64,000 nt of DNA from Thermofilales archaeon (GTDB lineage Archaea; Thermoproteota; Thermoprotei; Thermofilales; Thermofilaceae), in contig JAPWTS010000003.1 in NCBI GenBank assembly GCA_028275925.1, forward strand, positions 1 through 64,000, in the 5' to 3' direction. Every line of letters starts with the position of its first letter. The stretch's first letter is position 1. The translations under genes were made by a program, and so were the position numbers. Shown here piece by piece: positions 49,105 to 58,384 of the stretch. The notes under the pieces were generated by a model. It worked only from the letters and a program-made list of their open reading frames with translations, did not search any database and had not been told where the DNA came from.

Positions 49105-49581
49105 GTGAGCGAGTACATCATAAGAGAGTTCACCCCCGAGGATTTAGACGCCGTTATAAGGATCAACAGGGAGAACCTGCCCGAAAACTATCCACCCTTC
49201 TTCTTCAAGCTCCACTACGAGAACTTCCCTAAAGCCTTCCTCGTCGCCGAGAGCGGGGGCAGGGTGGTCGGCTACATAATGTGCCGCGTGGAAACCGGGA
49301 AGCTCTACACGATGCCGGGTGTGGGCAAGCAGGGGCACATAATCTCCATCGCCGTGGTGCCGGAGATGCGCCGGAAAGGCGTAGGCCGAAGCCTGATGGT
49401 GAACGCGATGAAGGCCCTCTACGAGCACTACGGAGTGAACGAGTACTACCTGGAAGTTAGGGTTTCGAACACTCCCGCCATCAACCTTTACACGAAGCTC
49501 GGCTTCAAACCCGTGAAAACCCTAAAGGGCTACTACCTCGACGGCGAAGACGCCTACCTCATGGCCAAGCCGGCTCCCTAA
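49105..49581 (+). CDS. rimI: N-terminal (ribosomal protein) acetyltransferase, RimI/Ard1 type
   Basis: This GNAT-fold enzyme acetylates protein N-termini with acetyl-CoA. Motifs: IIREFTPEDLDAVIRINRENLPENYPPFFF, VVGYIMCR, GHIISIAVVPEMRRKGVGRSLM (acetyl-CoA loop R-R-K-G-V-G), and YLEVRVSNTPAINLYTKLGFKPVKTLKGYYLDGEDAYLM. It closely follows the archaeal Ard1/NatA catalytic type. GTG 49105 has GGTGGT about 6 nt upstream; GTG 49096 is possible. Alba, a known acetylation target (on lysine, by a different enzyme), is encoded nearby. Confidence 0.92.
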   Translation: MSEYIIREFTPEDLDAVIRINRENLPENYPPFFFKLHYENFPKAFLVAESGGRVVGYIMCRVETGKLYTMPGVGKQGHIISIAVVPEMRRKGVGRSLMVNAMKALYEHYGVNEYYLEVRVSNTPAINLYTKLGFKPVKTLKGYYLDGEDAYLMAKPAP

Positions 49582-49590
49582 CGCCCCCAA

Positions 49591-50535
49591 TTAAAGAAGA
49601 GCTACAATTTTCATTTGTTCTGTCAATTCTTCGAGCAGCTCTTTAGCCTCTTCGATTTTGCTCGATGGGAAGTAAACTCCATTGGCCAATATTCGATCAA
49701 TTCTCTTATCGTGCCATATTCTTCCAATCAATACTTTTCTCTTGGATTTAATAAATGAAAAAGTTTCTCCCCTATACGATAAGGCATCCTCGCATTCCTC
49801 GTACTTTATTTTGGGTATTTCAACATGTAAGTTTCTAAATGCTTCTTTTAGAATATTTTTCTCAAACCATTCCCTCAACCCCTTCTTGTACCGCTCCAAG
49901 ATGGCCGTAGCCAACCCGCTGTACCCCACGACGAGGTACTCGCCTCCTTCGGGATCCTCGAACGTGCAGAAGGAGGATAGCGTCGTGAACTTCGCCGCAG
50001 CTAGGTCGTACTTCTGGGGCAGCCGCACATCGAAGAGGAGCAGCGACCACAGCGCCTTCTCCGAGGCCGAATCGTAGTGGCACTTGCAGCTTTTCAGCAT
50101 CGCTAGGAACGAATCCTTCTCGTCAAGCGAGCGGGGCGTGAAGGTGAGGGCGACCGATCTTTCGCTCTTCTCGCAGTACCACAGGGCGGCGATCATCGGC
50201 GCTCCGCCCACCCTGAAGCCCCAGAGAACCCCCTTGTGACCGCAGACTTCGACGCGCTCCTTAAACGCGTGCTTAAGCTCGGCCTCGACCCCCTCCCTCT
50301 TTTTCAGGTCCTCTAATCTTCTCTCCCAGCTTTTCTTGTATGACTCGAGGAGCTCGTCGGCGCCTTTCGCTTTCTCGAAAGGCGTTTTCTCTAGGAGAAC
50401 CTCCAGCCTCACGGACGCGCTATCGGCTAACCGGAAAACCTCGGCATCGCGGGATTTCCCCTGAGCCACGATGTCCCAATCCCTCGGCACGTCGATCTCG
50501 AAACGCCACCAGCCGACCCTCTTCTGAGCCTGCAT
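49591..50535 (-). CDS. Hypothetical protein, two similar halves possible
   Basis: I do not recognise this 314-residue protein. The N-terminal part (WWRFEIDVPRDWDIVAQGKSRDAEVFRLADSASVRLEVLLEKTP) and the middle (KGVLWGFRVGGAPMIAALWYCEKSERSVALTFTPRSLDEKDSFLAMLKSCKCHYD) look like a beta-sheet domain that binds a ligand. The second half repeats a similar strand-helix order. Four Cys cluster in CKCHYD...CTFEDPEGG. The 3' part of the gene (49600-49870) is clearly more AT-rich than its neighbours. No membrane segment. ATG 50535. Confidence 0.55.
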   Translation of the reverse strand: MQAQKRVGWWRFEIDVPRDWDIVAQGKSRDAEVFRLADSASVRLEVLLEKTPFEKAKGADELLESYKKSWERRLEDLKKREGVEAELKHAFKERVEVCGHKGVLWGFRVGGAPMIAALWYCEKSERSVALTFTPRSLDEKDSFLAMLKSCKCHYDSASEKALWSLLLFDVRLPQKYDLAAAKFTTLSSFCTFEDPEGGEYLVVGYSGLATAILERYKKGLREWFEKNILKEAFRNLHVEIPKIKYEECEDALSYRGETFSFIKSKRKVLIGRIWHDKRIDRILANGVYFPSSKIEEAKELLEELTEQMKIVALL

Positions 50536-50658
50536 GACCGTTCTGAACGCGCGGCGGGGGATTTCAAGCTATCTATCCTTCGCGCGCCCCTTCAGTCAGC
50601 GCGTGCACGCGCAGTCGGAAAGATTAAAAAGCGGCTGGAGAGGCGCTGGTGAGAGGCT

Positions 50659-50814
50659 ATGCCTATACGAGACCCCTTCAAGCTGCAGCTCGCGCTCGAT
50701 AAGAACTTCCGAGTGAAGATCTGCCGGAGGTGCGGTGCGCGAAACTCGTGGAACGCGGAAAGGTGTCGCAGGTGCAAGAGCACGGCGCTTAGGCCGAAGA
50801 GGTACAAGAAGTAG
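50659..50814 (+). CDS. rpl40e: 50S ribosomal protein L40e
   Basis: This short gene encodes 51 residues: MPIRDPFKLQLALDKNFRVK, then a C4 zinc knuckle CRRCGARNSWNAERCRRCKS and a basic tail RPKRYKK. That is the full archaeal L40e (in eukaryotes fused to ubiquitin). TATA AGATTAAAAAGC at 50621-50632 and a GGTGAG site before ATG 50659 support the start. It is convergent with rpl6, 21 bp away. Confidence 0.95.
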   Translation: MPIRDPFKLQLALDKNFRVKICRRCGARNSWNAERCRRCKSTALRPKRYKK

Positions 50815-50835
50815 TGGCGAGAACTAACGCCGAAG

Positions 50836-51417
50836 CTATCTCAGGTGCTCTACAGCGTACAGGTAAATCCCGTCCAGTATGCCTGGACCACCTTCCCGCC
50901 CGTGCGGGCACATATGCTGCTTGCCTCGCAGCCTAGTAGCTTGGTGTATGTTCGCTGCTGTTTGAGCGACAGCCTCCTTATCCACCCCCTCCACGATCAC
51001 GTCGTCCTTATCCACCCGCACCTTGACGCCTGGTAAGACGCGCGCCGTCACCTTCCCCCGCCGCCCTAGGAAGTTCTCTATTACCACTAGCCCGTTCTTC
51101 TCATCCACTTTCACGTTCATGGGGAAGTGCGCGTAAACGACCTTCATCTTGTACCTGTACCCTTTCTCCACGCCAACTATCATGTTCCTTACTATCGAAG
51201 CTATCGTCCCTATGGTTGCGTACGTCTTCTTATCCGCGTTAAACGCCTCCAGAACGATTTTACCGTCTTCGCAGGTTATCTGGATGTCTTTGGCGTGCGA
51301 GAAGTCCTTCTCAACAACGCCTAGAGGCCCCTCTACCCGCACCCTCTTACCCGTGACGCTGACCTTTACCCCCTGCGGCACCTCGACCTCTTGGCGAACG
51401 TATATCGCGCGTGCCAT
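50836..51417 (-). CDS. rpl6: 50S ribosomal protein L6
   Basis: L6 lies near the sarcin-ricin loop and factor-binding site. Two homologous halves are seen: VKVSVTGKRVRVEGPLGVVEKDFSH and the C-terminal VRVDKDDVIVEGVDKEAVAQTAANIHQATRLRGKQHMCPHGREGGPGILDGIYLY. The middle has YRYKMKVVYAHFPMNVKV. Length is 193. ATG 51417 follows TATA ACCTTATAGCGC. It stands outside the usual spc-type ribosomal operon in this window. Confidence 0.96.
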   Translation of the reverse strand: MARAIYVRQEVEVPQGVKVSVTGKRVRVEGPLGVVEKDFSHAKDIQITCEDGKIVLEAFNADKKTYATIGTIASIVRNMIVGVEKGYRYKMKVVYAHFPMNVKVDEKNGLVVIENFLGRRGKVTARVLPGVKVRVDKDDVIVEGVDKEAVAQTAANIHQATRLRGKQHMCPHGREGGPGILDGIYLYAVEHLR

Positions 51418-51523
51418 ACCTGGCGGGCGTGCAAGGCGATGCGCTATAAGGTTTTCTGGCTCGCGAAGCCGAGCAGCGACACATTTTTAAGGCTGCAACG
51501 CACACACTAAGTAGCCAAGGGTA

Positions 51524-51817
51524 ATGAGCGATATACTTGAAGACCTGTTGAAGGGGATCTATAAGGAAAGTTCACTGATAAAGATAAGGTTGGAGAAAAG
51601 GCGCGGCGGCACCCGCTACGTCACAGTGATCGAGGGGATCGATGACAAACTCTTTAATCATAAGGAGCTGGTTTCAAAGCTTAAGACTCGCTTAGCCTGC
51701 GGAGGGACAGCGAAGGACGGCAGGCTGGAGCTGCAAGGCGATCACCGGCATAAAGTGCGCGAAATCTTGATCGAAATGGGATTCCCACCCTCAAACATAA
51801 TAGTTGAAGAAGGGTAG
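51524..51817 (+). CDS. Translation initiation factor aIF1 (SUI1)
   Basis: aIF1 checks start-codon pairing in the 30S initiation complex. The SUI1 fold is clear: IKIRLEKRRGGTRYVTVIEGIDDKLFNHKELVSKLKTRLACGGTAKDGRLELQGDHRHKVREILIEMGFPPSNIIVEEG. Length is 97. ATG 51524 has TATA CATTTTTAAGG at about 51483-51493 and AAGGG shortly before the start. It is divergent from rpl6. Confidence 0.95.
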   Translation: MSDILEDLLKGIYKESSLIKIRLEKRRGGTRYVTVIEGIDDKLFNHKELVSKLKTRLACGGTAKDGRLELQGDHRHKVREILIEMGFPPSNIIVEEG

Positions 51818-51853
51818 CGCGGCGCGCTCTCTCGTCACCGGAAATACTCTTTT

Positions 51854-52393
51854 TTACCGCTGCTGCCCACCCTTTTCGAGCGCGTAAAGCCGTGCCACAC
51901 GCTCGGCCCCCCGGATGCTGTCGATCACCTCGGCAACCGCGGGCGGCACTAAGCTCCTCCAGTCGCCTCCCTCAGCCATCATCAACCGTATCTTCGTTCC
52001 CTCGAAAACCTCTCTCTTAAAGAGGGGTATTCCCAGGACCTCGAAGCCTTCTTCCTCGAAGAGGAGGCGGGTCAGCGGCTCGTTTGTGTACACGCGCTTG
52101 AAGCGCGGGCAGGAGGAGACTACGAGCCGCACCCAAAGGGAGTGCCTGCCGTCCGTGTCCGGAACGGCTGCGAGTACCACCTTGTCCCACAGCCCCTCCT
52201 CCTTCAGCGCCGCGGCGATCATCTCGATCCTCTCACCTACAGTGAACGGGTTCCTGAAGCTATGCGAGTACTGCGCGCTCCCCACAGCGACCACCACTTC
52301 CGCTTCTCTCTCCGCTATCCACCTCAGGGCGTGGAGGTGCCCGTAGTGGAACGGCTGGAAGCGGCCTATGAAGAGCGCGCGATCTGGGACCAC
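51854..52393 (-). CDS. nadM: Nicotinamide-nucleotide adenylyltransferase
   Basis: NadM joins NMN and ATP to NAD. It is a nucleotidyltransferase with HxGH-type site ALFIGRFQPFHYGHLHALRW, followed by EVVVAVGSAQYSHSFRNPFTVGERIEMI, VPDTDGRHSLWVRLV and YTNEPLTRLLFEEEGFEV, with the C-terminal ISTGE-like part EGTKIRLMMAEGGDWRSLVPPAVAEVI. Length is 179. GTG 52393 is leaderless, 26 nt after TATA GTTAAAAAGACC. Confidence 0.95.
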   Translation of the reverse strand: MVPDRALFIGRFQPFHYGHLHALRWIAEREAEVVVAVGSAQYSHSFRNPFTVGERIEMIAAALKEEGLWDKVVLAAVPDTDGRHSLWVRLVVSSCPRFKRVYTNEPLTRLLFEEEGFEVLGIPLFKREVFEGTKIRLMMAEGGDWRSLVPPAVAEVIDSIRGAERVARLYALEKGGQQR

Positions 52394-52458
52394 GCACCCC
52401 CGGCAGACCCGGTCTTTTTAACGCGTTCCCACACGCCAAGAGCGGAGTTTCCGCTCCG

Positions 52459-55400
52459 CTATACCACGCCCTCGATGCTGACGACTTCGCGGTAAAACTC
52501 GCGTAGGACATCTATGTAGTTTCTTTCGCCCCGCTCAACTTTATCCATTTCCTCCTCGACCTTCCTCGTCCTCTCGACTGAAATCATATTCCCGAACTTA
52601 TCGCTTAGGTACGCGTAGACTTCTCGGCCCAGCTTCGTCGGCGCGATCGTGCGCCTCTTCGTCTCGATGACGTACTTGCGCTCGAAGAGCGTGGACACGA
52701 TTTTCGCGTAAGTGGACGGCCTGCCGATGCCGTTCTCCTTCATGAGCGCGATGAGGTCCGCCTGCGTATACAGCCGCAACGTGGGTCTCCTGCTGCGCGT
52801 AACCCCCACTACCTTGTAGGTCCCCGGCTCCAGCTTGACCAGGTTGAACGGTCTGTAAACAGCCGCGAAGCCCTGTTCCACGATTTCCGAGTAAATCGTG
52901 ATCTCCCTCGAGAGCTCGAGCGAATCAACGCTAGCGTACGCCTTGAAGCGCTCCACTTTCACGACCGCCTCGCGCATCTGGCTCGCCACAAACCGCCTGA
53001 AGATCATGTCGTAAAGCCTGTAGTGGTGAGGCGTGAGCTGCCTAACCAGCTGGAGCACCCCCTGGTTGACTAGAGCTCTCAGCGTCTCGGCGTCGTACGG
53101 CCTCGTGGGCCTGATACACTCGTGGGTGCCCGGCGGCGCCCATGAGCGCCCCACGAACAGCTGCTGCATCGCGCGCTCCGTCAGGTAGGCTTTAGCGATC
53201 CCTATCCCCGTCGCTGAAACGTGCACGCTGTCGGTTCTGTGGTACGTGATGAGACCCAGCTCGAAGAGATCCTGCGCGAGCCGCATCACCTCGCTCACGC
53301 TCAACCTCAAGTTCGCAGCTGCCTCCCGGAGCAGGGCGTCTGTCGTGTAGGGGGGTGGCGGCGGCAGCTTAACCTCCTCGCTACCCACGCGCTCGATAGT
53401 AACTCTGCTTTCAGCGAGCTTCTTCGCGACCTCGACAGCTTCCCTCCCAGCCACGTCGCTCTCGAAGGTCAGCTGCCAGCCGTTCTCCAGCTTCACGGAG
53501 AAGATCGTCTTTACGCTCTTTTTCACCTCGTTGTACCTATCGATGACCCAACCGAGGACGGGCGTCTGAACCCTCCCAGCCGAGAGCCAGCGCTTGCCGA
53601 AGCGCTCCCAGAGCTTCATGCTCAGCGAGAAGCCGATCCACCGGTCTTCCACCCTCCGGACGAGCTGCGCTTCAACCCTCCTCACGTCGACATCGCGCTG
53701 GTTCCTCAGCGCCTCCTCGAAAGCCCTCCGCGTGACCTCGTGGAACTCGATCCTCCTCACGGTGCCGGTGTAAGGTTTCAGCAGAACGTAGAGGTCCCAA
53801 GCTATCTTCTCGCCCTCTGTATCCGGGTCTGTCGCCAGCAGCACCAGATCGACCTCGCTCGCGGCCCGCTTTAGCGCATTGATCACCGCAGCCTGATCCG
53901 CGATGTTCGTGGAGCCGCAGTAGGGGCATGCCCCGTTCTTGCTCTCCGTGAACTGCTCGCCGCAGTTCAAGCACCTCTTTATCGTCGCGTAGACGGGGAT
54001 GAACGCGCTTCCGTCTTCGACTATAACCCCCCACAGCATCCTTCGCGCCTGAGCTGGCTCGCTCCCCCCCGTGATGAGGTCGAGCACGTGGCCCTTGCTC
54101 GCCGCTATCAGGAGGATTAAGTTCCCCGTGCTGACTTCGTAGACTGGCAGACCTCCCACGTTACGGCGCGAGGGCCTGCCGAAGAACGACGCGATGGTCC
54201 TCGCCTTGGTGGGGGACTCTACGACGACAAGCGCCGTCTTCACAAGGTCGGCCGTCTCCCGCCTAGCGCCTCCGCGCGCTAGCTCCCGTATCAGCTCCCT
54301 ATCCCGGTCGATTTCGGCCAAGACCTTGCTCAGGTCGAGCTCTTCGAGCTTGACCCAAGATACGTCATCCGAGTACCACGCCACCTGCTTCATCAGAGCT
54401 TCGAGGAGCCGTTCGTCGCCCGCTACCACGACGGAGAGGCCTTTCGACAAGCCTCCAGCGTACATCCGCGAGGTCCTCCCCGACGCTTGCAGGTATGTAG
54501 GGGCGTCGGGTAAGAGCAGGTACAGCTTGCCGTTGAGGGGGCGCAGCGAAACGAGAGCCCTCCTCTCCAGCTCCTTAACAAGGTTCTCACGGGAAACCAG
54601 GTCCCGCAGGATCTTTCGCAATTCGACCAGCCTATCGTAGAGGTGGCCCAAGTAGCCGTCGGGCCGCGTGCCGGTGGCGAGAGACTCGCTCAGCAGGCGG
54701 TAAGCCTCTTGCTCGAGGTTGAAGAGGCCCCTCCTCAGGCTTGCCACAAGCCGGTCAAGCGCCATCGCCTCGCTGCCAGCCAGCACGCTTCTGAAGACTT
54801 GAGCAAGCTGGAGCAAGCGGAGCGGGCTCGCCTCCTCCACGTCGGCCGCGAACCTGAAGTGCGGGACGTCGGCGAACACCGCGTACCGTATCACGTGCGG
54901 GAGATCTATCCCGCGGACCAGCAAACCGTAGTACATCGCGTAACCGACCAAAACGTCCACTTCTCCATTTTCGAAAGCTTCTATATCCTTTTTATTTTTT
55001 GAAGTTATGAATTTAGCTCTTATACCTCTATTCTCTAGCTCCTTAAGCAGAAGGTTCACCCTCTCAGCAGGGGTTCCCGGCTGAACAAACACCAAACCCC
55101 CTTTCCCTAGCCGCGCTACGATCTCGGCAACCCTTGCCTCGAGCTCGCCCTCTTTAACTAGGGTGTACGCGTCAACAACGTTTCTGAGGAGCTCGGCTCT
55201 CGACCCTATCTCGAAGTTGAGCAGCTCCCTGAACAGCTTAACCCTCAGCCCCCTAGGCCTGCCAGTCGCGGTCGAGACGACGAGGACCCCGACCTTCGCC
55301 TTAGCCAGGAGCCCCCTCAACTTCTCCTTCCCAGCCTTATACTCCTCCATCGCCGCGTCTCCTTTCGCGCCCCTCCTAGCCACCGATAACCTCACGAGCT

Positions 55401-56148
55401 TTAACGCCTCGTCCACCGCCTCCTTCGGCAAACCGAGCAGCTGTAATATTCTCTCGATATTTTTGGATGATTTTATTATAGCATCTACATCATCAACTAA
55501 AACAAAATCGAATCGTAGGTTCTTCATTATATCGAAATTTTTAGCCAAAAAGCTCGATGTCGTGACCAGAATGTCGAAATCGCCGCGCTGCACGCGCTCG
55601 AGCGTCTCGACCCTATCCTTCGAGCCCGCCGGTAGGTAGGCGAGGACGCGGGCGCCCACCCCAACTCTTTCTCTGAAAAACTCCGCCCTATCCCTAACCT
55701 GCTTGACGAGGACGCTGGTAGGGAGGACGATGTACGACTTCTTCCCCCTCGCGGCGAGAAAGAGGGCCATCACGATGCCGAACACGCTCTTGCCGACGCC
55801 CGTGGGTGCCAGTATCGTGAAGGAGGAGCCCCTCAGCACGCGGCGCGCCCACGTCCTCTGAGCGCTCCAGGGCCTGTTGCCCAAAGCCTTCTCGAAGAAC
55901 TTCTCAAACTCCCCTAACTCTTCCTCTTCCTGCAAGAGAGCCGCGTAGCCCCCAAGCTTCCCCAGCTCGTTGAGGAGCTTCACAACTTCCCGCAGGAATT
56001 CTAAGCGGGAAGCGCCCGAACCTCGTGCGAGGTGCTCCGGCACTTGAGGGAGGCAGCTCTCGCACGGTAGCCCGAGCGCCAACCGCTCGTCGGTAATCCT
56101 CCCTCCGCAGTTGGGGCACTGGTCCTCGATCAGCATTCGAGCCGGCAC
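52459..56148 (-). CDS. rgy: Reverse gyrase
   Basis: Reverse gyrase adds positive supercoils and is the hallmark of hyperthermophiles. The N-terminal zinc finger (CPNCGGRITDERLALGLPCESC) precedes the helicase-like half: Walker A LAPTGVGKS, VLVDDVDAIIKSS, GRTSRMYAGG at the helicase end. The topoisomerase half starts ALVVVESPTKARTIASFFG and has a second zinc finger (CLNCGEQF...CPYCGS), the metal DPDTEGEKIAWD and the catalytic Tyr in LITYHRTDSVHVS. Length 1229-1230 is normal, as one chain without intein. GTG 56148 follows GGGAGG; ATG 56136 is the alternative. Confidence 0.97.
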   Translation of the reverse strand: MPARMLIEDQCPNCGGRITDERLALGLPCESCLPQVPEHLARGSGASRLEFLREVVKLLNELGKLGGYAALLQEEEELGEFEKFFEKALGNRPWSAQRTWARRVLRGSSFTILAPTGVGKSVFGIVMALFLAARGKKSYIVLPTSVLVKQVRDRAEFFRERVGVGARVLAYLPAGSKDRVETLERVQRGDFDILVTTSSFLAKNFDIMKNLRFDFVLVDDVDAIIKSSKNIERILQLLGLPKEAVDEALKLVRLSVARRGAKGDAAMEEYKAGKEKLRGLLAKAKVGVLVVSTATGRPRGLRVKLFRELLNFEIGSRAELLRNVVDAYTLVKEGELEARVAEIVARLGKGGLVFVQPGTPAERVNLLLKELENRGIRAKFITSKNKKDIEAFENGEVDVLVGYAMYYGLLVRGIDLPHVIRYAVFADVPHFRFAADVEEASPLRLLQLAQVFRSVLAGSEAMALDRLVASLRRGLFNLEQEAYRLLSESLATGTRPDGYLGHLYDRLVELRKILRDLVSRENLVKELERRALVSLRPLNGKLYLLLPDAPTYLQASGRTSRMYAGGLSKGLSVVVAGDERLLEALMKQVAWYSDDVSWVKLEELDLSKVLAEIDRDRELIRELARGGARRETADLVKTALVVVESPTKARTIASFFGRPSRRNVGGLPVYEVSTGNLILLIAASKGHVLDLITGGSEPAQARRMLWGVIVEDGSAFIPVYATIKRCLNCGEQFTESKNGACPYCGSTNIADQAAVINALKRAASEVDLVLLATDPDTEGEKIAWDLYVLLKPYTGTVRRIEFHEVTRRAFEEALRNQRDVDVRRVEAQLVRRVEDRWIGFSLSMKLWERFGKRWLSAGRVQTPVLGWVIDRYNEVKKSVKTIFSVKLENGWQLTFESDVAGREAVEVAKKLAESRVTIERVGSEEVKLPPPPPYTTDALLREAAANLRLSVSEVMRLAQDLFELGLITYHRTDSVHVSATGIGIAKAYLTERAMQQLFVGRSWAPPGTHECIRPTRPYDAETLRALVNQGVLQLVRQLTPHHYRLYDMIFRRFVASQMREAVVKVERFKAYASVDSLELSREITIYSEIVEQGFAAVYRPFNLVKLEPGTYKVVGVTRSRRPTLRLYTQADLIALMKENGIGRPSTYAKIVSTLFERKYVIETKRRTIAPTKLGREVYAYLSDKFGNMISVERTRKVEEEMDKVERGERNYIDVLREFYREVVSIEGVV

Positions 56149-56225
56149 GAACCTCCCGCGCCGCTGCCCCCCTGAGCGGTTAAAAGCTTTAGCGCGCGCT
56201 ACGTGAGCGTCGGAGGTTGAACGAG

Positions 56226-56254
56226 TGCGGGAAAAATAAATTTAATTTTTTGTT
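56226..56254 (-). terminator. T-rich terminator of the por operon
   Basis: Directly past the porB stop codon the minus strand reads TTAAAACAAAAAATTAAATT and then TATTTTTCCC. It is an isolated AT-rich block in GC-rich DNA and fits an archaeal oligo-T terminator. Confidence 0.55.
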
Positions 56255-57184
56255 TTAAGCTAAACCGGCCAGCTTCAGCAATCTGTTCCAGTTCTCTTCG
56301 ACGTCGCGCTTCAGCTGCTCAAGCATCCACCGGTTCTCCGGCTGCAGCAGGTGGGCGAACCTCCCCTGCAGCTTCAAGTAGTCCTCGATGGGCCTCGGGC
56401 TCTTCACGAGCACGTTGATCCTGTACACGCCGTCTTCGTACTCGTAGAGCGGCCACACGCGGGTGAGAACCGCCAGCCTTGCTATCTCGATCGACTTAGC
56501 CGGGTCGGAGCGCCACCCCGTGGGGCAGGGGGTAAAGTAGTGGAGCACCGTGGGGCCCTCGATGCTGGCTGCTTTCGCTATCTTGTTGAACATGTCCACC
56601 GGGTACGCCGGGTTGAGCGTGGCAGCGTACCTCACGCCGTGGGCGATTGCGATCGCTATCAGATCTTTCTTGCGCTCCGGCTTACCGGGTATTACCTTCC
56701 CCGCTGGGCTAGTGGTGGTCGCCGCCCCGCGCGGCGTTGCGCCGCTCCTCTGTATCCCAGTGTTCATGTAAGCTTCGTTATCGTAACAGATGTAGATTAA
56801 ATCGTGGCCTCTCTCTAGAGCTCCGCTAAGAGCCTGAAGGCCTATATCGAACGTTCCGCCATCACCACCGAAAACTATTACTTTCGGTCTTTTCACGCCG
56901 CGCTTCTTCTCCAGAGCTTTGAAAGCCGCCTCGATCCCAGCCGCCGTCGCGGCCGCGTTCTCGAACGCGTTGTGGACCCACGGCACCCTCCAGCTGGTGT
57001 ACGGGAATATCGTGGTGGCGACCTCCAAGCATCCTGTGGCGGTCACGACGACCTTGGGGCCGGGAACCGCCTTGAGCGCGGTTCTGACGAGCTGCGGTAT
57101 GCCGCAGCCGGCGCACAGCCTGTGGCCGGGTGCGAAGAGCTCCTCGCGCGGCATCTCCCGGAGGGTTTTTATCTGAACCGCCAT
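56255..57184 (-). CDS. porB: Pyruvate (2-oxoacid):ferredoxin oxidoreductase, beta subunit
   Basis: The beta subunit binds thiamine diphosphate and a [4Fe-4S] cluster. Motifs: GHRLCAGCGIPQLVRTAL (cluster Cys pair), TATGCLEVATT (Cys), the ThDP-binding GGDGGTFDIGLQALSGALERGHDLIYICYDNEAYMNTG, and a further Cys in YFTPCPTGW. With the other subunits it oxidises pyruvate to acetyl-CoA and CO2, reducing ferredoxin. It is last in the porC-D-A-B order and starts directly after porA (ATG 57184). Length is 309. Confidence 0.92.
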   Translation of the reverse strand: MAVQIKTLREMPREELFAPGHRLCAGCGIPQLVRTALKAVPGPKVVVTATGCLEVATTIFPYTSWRVPWVHNAFENAAATAAGIEAAFKALEKKRGVKRPKVIVFGGDGGTFDIGLQALSGALERGHDLIYICYDNEAYMNTGIQRSGATPRGAATTTSPAGKVIPGKPERKKDLIAIAIAHGVRYAATLNPAYPVDMFNKIAKAASIEGPTVLHYFTPCPTGWRSDPAKSIEIARLAVLTRVWPLYEYEDGVYRINVLVKSPRPIEDYLKLQGRFAHLLQPENRWMLEQLKRDVEENWNRLLKLAGLA

Positions 57185-58384
57185 CTACCTCACCCCTAGC
57201 CACAACTCCCTCTCTTCAACCTTCCCCGCCCTAGCGGCTTCCTGGGCCTTCCGGAAAGCTTCCTCCACGTGCTCGGGGAGCAGGTCCCTGCCGCCGAGCC
57301 CGTATATCGCGTTGATGAGCAGCGGTCTCTCGCTCTCGTTCGCGAAGGCGGCGGCAACGTCCATGAAGAGCTGCGCGCCGGGGCTGCCGAAGCTGTAGCT
57401 CCTGTCCATCACGACGAGCGCCTTAACCCCCTTCAGCTTGGCCACGAGGTCGCTGGCCGGGAACGGGCGGTAGAGCGTGAGGCTCACTACCCCCACTTTC
57501 TCGCCCTTGCTCCTCAGCCTGCGGGCCACGTAGCGTGCCGTGCCAGCCGAAGACCCCAGGATGAGCACCGCGACGTCGGCGTCCTCCACGCCGTAAGCTT
57601 TGACCGGTTCGTACTTCCTGCCGCTGTACTTCTCGTACTCGCGGAAGACCTCGAGTATCACGGGGTACACGCTCTTGAACGCCTCCGCTTGCGCCTTCTT
57701 GAACTCGAAGTAGTAATCGAAAAGCGCTAGCGGGCCGTACGTCATCGGCCTCTCTGGGTCTATCGGGTTCACGGGCTCCTTCGGCGGCAGGAACTCCCTC
57801 ACGACGTCGTCCTCCAGCACGTAAAGCGGTTCGAGCGCGTGGCTCAGTATGAAGCCGTCGAGGTTCACGATCGAGGGGAAGAGCACGCGCTTATCTTCGG
57901 AGACCCTGAAGGCCATCAGCGTGAGGTCGTAAGCCTCCTGCACGTTCTCGGCGAAGAACTGGATCCACCCGGCGTCGCGGACCGCGTACGCGTCGTCGTG
58001 GCTGCAGTGGATGTTTATCGGCGCCGAGAGAGCCCTGTTGGCTAACGCCATCACGATGGTTGTGCGCATCGCCGACGCGATCCACATTATCTCCCACATC
58101 AAGGCGAGACCCTGCGAGGAAGTGGCCGTGAACACGCGGGCTCCCGCAAGCGACGCTCCAACGCAGGCGGAGAGGGCTGAGTGCTCGCTCTCCACCGCTA
58201 CGTAGGAGGCTTTGAGCTCCCCGTCGTGCACGTAGTCGGCTATCCTCTCCACGATGATTGTCTGCGGCGTGATGGGGTAGGCCGCGACCACGTCGACGTC
58301 CGCCTGCTTCACGGCGTAGGCTACAGCCTCGTCGCCTGTCATCCCGACCCTGCGCTGCCCCTTAAGCTGAAGGGCGACGGCCAT
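57185..58384 (-). CDS. porA: Pyruvate (2-oxoacid):ferredoxin oxidoreductase, alpha subunit
   Basis: This subunit holds the pyrimidine-binding and transketolase C-terminal parts. It starts VGMTGDEAVAYAVKQADVDVVAAYPITPQTIIVERIADYVHDGEL, followed by YVAVESEHSALSACVGASLAGARVFTATSSQGLALMWEIMWIASAMRTTIVM, and VLILGSSAGTARYVARRLRSKGEKVGVVSLTLYRPFPA. Length 399 is normal for a separate archaeal alpha subunit. It lies between porD and porB with no gaps, as one transcript. Confidence 0.94.
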   Translation of the reverse strand: MAVALQLKGQRRVGMTGDEAVAYAVKQADVDVVAAYPITPQTIIVERIADYVHDGELKASYVAVESEHSALSACVGASLAGARVFTATSSQGLALMWEIMWIASAMRTTIVMALANRALSAPINIHCSHDDAYAVRDAGWIQFFAENVQEAYDLTLMAFRVSEDKRVLFPSIVNLDGFILSHALEPLYVLEDDVVREFLPPKEPVNPIDPERPMTYGPLALFDYYFEFKKAQAEAFKSVYPVILEVFREYEKYSGRKYEPVKAYGVEDADVAVLILGSSAGTARYVARRLRSKGEKVGVVSLTLYRPFPASDLVAKLKGVKALVVMDRSYSFGSPGAQLFMDVAAAFANESERPLLINAIYGLGGRDLLPEHVEEAFRKAQEAARAGKVEERELWLGVR

